Made by a program: the position numbers and the translations under genes
Shown here: positions 62,423 to 64,000 of the stretch, piece by piece
How positions within the stretch are numbered: the stretch's first letter is position 1
How the letters are laid out: each line of letters begins with the position of its first letter
Assembly (NCBI GenBank): GCA_002713215.1
Contig: PAVO01000036.1
Coordinates: 1 to 64,000 of the forward strand
DNA length: 64,000 bases
Direction: 5' to 3'
Source: Crocinitomicaceae bacterium
Lineage (GTDB): Bacteria > Bacteroidota > Bacteroidia > Flavobacteriales_G > Salibacteraceae
The notes under the pieces: generated by a model
Database searches by the model: none
What the model was told of the DNA's origin: nothing
Seen by the model: only the letters and a program-made list of their open reading frames with translations

Positions 62423-63653
62423 TACTTTTACTAGTCCTGTAGAACAACAAAGAAAAGGTTAAAAACAAACCGATTAAGCCGTACAACCTTGGAAAATGAA
62501 CAAGTGTATTAATTACTTTAGAACCGGGTATAGTCGGAATATGGTGAGGCAAAAGGTTAAAAGTTAACACTGCAAGTATCGCCATAGCGAGCAGTAAATT
62601 CCCTTCACCAAAACGAATTCGAATCCATAATAGCAGGATTGAAACGGGTGGAATTAAAAATAAAAAATGATAGGTTGCAGTTACTGGAAGCAAGGCCGAA
62701 AGCCCTAAAATCACAATGGACGGTAAAACAAAGGAATGCTCATGATCACTTTTTTTTCTGGACCACAAAACGGCAATTATGGCCAATATCCCAAGAACAA
62801 AGCCTGCTTTAAAAATGGGTTTTAAACCAGGCAAATTAATAACTGGTGCAGCATTAAAATTACTATCGGCAACAAAAAGATTAGCTAAAAGCGCATCCAT
62901 TGATTGATAATTAAATGAGTGCTGCCCCTGGCCCTGAATATTGCCTTGTAGATGTTCTGACAAATGTTGGAAGAAATCCTGGTAAATGCCTACCCCTTGA
63001 AAAATAACCGGCGAAACCCAGAGTAACAATCCAACAAGGAAGGCCATCAGGCTGGTCTTTATCATTGTTTTTCTGTTGCCGTAAAGCAGATAGACTAGTG
63101 GAAAATATTTTAAAGCCACAGCCAATCCAATTAATGCCCCAGCCCCCTTCCACCTGCCTTCTTTAAGAATGAGCATAGCGACTAACAACATGGTGGTGAA
63201 CATCAGGTAGGTTTGCCCAAGTCTGAAATTGGATGCCAGCGGAATGCAAAACAGACTAGTGAGTAATAGGGTATTTAGCCAGGAAAACTGAATCAATCGT
63301 TTCAACAGAACCACCAACAAGGCTAAAAACAAGACATTTAGCATCATCCAAATGCGTTTCGCAGTTAATTCCGTGAACCCACTTAATGGAAGCATTAAGT
63401 AGGATGTAACTGGTGGAAAAGGAGTAAACTTAGCCCCATGTTCTACACCGTTTTCAATTGCTTTTTGATTAAACTCTGAATCATTGTAAAACGAAAAGTC
63501 AGTGATTGAACGGGATATCAAAACAGAAGACGCATAATAATTGGAAAAGTCTGACCTTCCTTCCTGCCATCCGGGAATGATCCCTTTAATCGTGATAAAT
63601 GTGAAACACAATAGAAGCCACAATAACAAGAAGACGTATTTAACTTTATACAT
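62415..63653 (-). CDS. GT87-like membrane glycosyltransferase
   Basis: This 412-residue protein has about ten helices and the DUF2029/GT87 pattern (DFSNYYASSVLI, FTPFPPVTSYLMLPLSGF, AVALKYFPLVYLLYG), as in polyprenol-mannose-dependent mannosyltransferases. It starts a minus-strand run of five genes. A -7 element TATCTTTG lies at 63673-63680, 19 bp upstream. Confidence 0.8.
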   Translation of the reverse strand: MYKVKYVFLLLWLLLCFTFITIKGIIPGWQEGRSDFSNYYASSVLISRSITDFSFYNDSEFNQKAIENGVEHGAKFTPFPPVTSYLMLPLSGFTELTAKRIWMMLNVLFLALLVVLLKRLIQFSWLNTLLLTSLFCIPLASNFRLGQTYLMFTTMLLVAMLILKEGRWKGAGALIGLAVALKYFPLVYLLYGNRKTMIKTSLMAFLVGLLLWVSPVIFQGVGIYQDFFQHLSEHLQGNIQGQGQHSFNYQSMDALLANLFVADSNFNAAPVINLPGLKPIFKAGFVLGILAIIAVLWSRKKSDHEHSFVLPSIVILGLSALLPVTATYHFLFLIPPVSILLLWIRIRFGEGNLLLAMAILAVLTFNLLPHHIPTIPGSKVINTLVHFPRLYGLIGLFLTFSLLFYRTSKSNG

Positions 63654-63672
63654 TTAAATAATCCGAATCGCC

Positions 63673-63680
63673 CAAAGATA
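63673..63680 (-). promoter_or_regulatory. -7 promoter element of the GT87 operon
   Basis: TATCTTTG on the minus strand matches TAnnTTTG, 19 bp before the ATG at 63653. Confidence 0.5.
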
Positions 63681-63753
63681 TTGTTTCAAGTGACCCATCA
63701 TTTCGTTAACAACATCTAAGACTTATCTTCGTGATTTCGATTCAAAGAATGTC

Positions 63754-64000
63754 TTGAAAAATAAGTTGAAGAATTTGTCCGCTGTCCTTATTGGATTGGT
63801 TTTTTCCTTTTTTATTCTTGAATTGGGGTTAAGAATTTACAACCCATTACCAGCAACTATTAAAGGCGATAAGGTTGTTTTAAGAGCTAACTATAAAATC
63901 GAATTTAAGAATAATGTCAACTCCAAATTACCTGCTCGTATTCAAGTAAACGGAAATTCACTTGGTTTTCGTGGACCGGAATTAACTTCTCTGCATTCAA
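63754..64000 (+). CDS. SGNH-hydrolase-like protein 2, 3' end outside window
   Basis: An open frame runs from TTG at 63754 to the window edge (82 codons). No ATG is available in this frame: the nearest ATG (63749) is followed by a stop. The N-terminus has a membrane helix (about 8-25), and the region ending SLGFRGPEL is the usual stretch before the catalytic GDS motif of SGNH proteins. It resembles the first SGNH gene in this locus. A -7-like TATCTTCG lies at 63724-63731. Confidence 0.55.
   Translation, partial: MKNKLKNLSAVLIGLVFSFFILELGLRIYNPLPATIKGDKVVLRANYKIEFKNNVNSKLPARIQVNGNSLGFRGPELTSLHS

Overview
The window is chromosomal DNA of a Bacteroidota bacterium, most likely a marine or freshwater member of the Flavobacteriales. 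Several secreted proteins end in type IX secretion (T9SS) sorting tails. The gliding-motility ATPase GldA is present. NosZ is a lipoprotein of the Bacteroidota (clade II) kind. Many genes are preceded by the Bacteroidota -7 element TAnnTTTG. No tRNA, rRNA, insertion sequence, prophage or CRISPR array was seen.

Layout. 1-4.5 kb: the N-terminal 1,506 residues of a giant secreted adhesin-like protein, cut by the window edge. 5.0-7.0 kb: an arsenic operon (arsR, arsI/cadI-type dioxygenase, arsC, SDR oxidoreductase) with no efflux pump. 7.0-14.5 kb, minus strand: a complete nitrous-oxide reductase cluster (FAS1 lipoprotein, cytochrome c lipoprotein, nosZ, membrane protein, nosL, nosD, nosF, nosY, Rrf2-type regulator). 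14.7-21.3 kb: metK, gldA and a methyltransferase, then a plus-strand operon rsgA / HEPN-like protein / ABC-F ATPase. 21.3-32 kb: mostly minus-strand accessory genes (T9SS cargo, cyclophilin, DUF418, GNATs, hydrolase, KAP NTPase, DUF3667) and one plus-strand beta-lactamase-family gene; a REP-like palindromic element closes this part. 32.1-36.5 kb: Pif1/RecD-like helicase and a class A penicillin-binding protein, convergent. 36.6-43.6 kb: a compact seven-gene envelope operon (TetR regulator, LolA-like carrier, three FtsX/MacB-type permeases, a LolD-like ATPase, an outer-membrane beta-barrel), with a perfect 16-bp-arm palindrome in the promoter region. 43.7-44.7 kb: a Tat-exported asparaginase-family lipoprotein. 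44.8-64 kb: a polysaccharide locus (Wzz-like protein, glycosyltransferases, Wzy/ligase-like membrane proteins, initiating glycosylphosphotransferase, Wzx-like flippase) interleaved with three radical-SAM enzymes, SGNH-type proteins, GT-C/GT87 proteins and a lipoprotein with one CxxCH motif.

How the genes work together. The nos genes encode N2O respiration: NosZ with a probable dedicated cytochrome c donor, and the NosL/NosDFY copper-centre maturation apparatus. The TetR operon encodes every layer needed for transport from the inner to the outer membrane and is the best candidate here for an undercharacterised export system. The rsgA / HEPN-like / ABC-F operon groups two ribosome-associated NTPases with a possible RNase-fold protein. 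All functions are inferred from recognisable motifs and gene order; no database search was possible.
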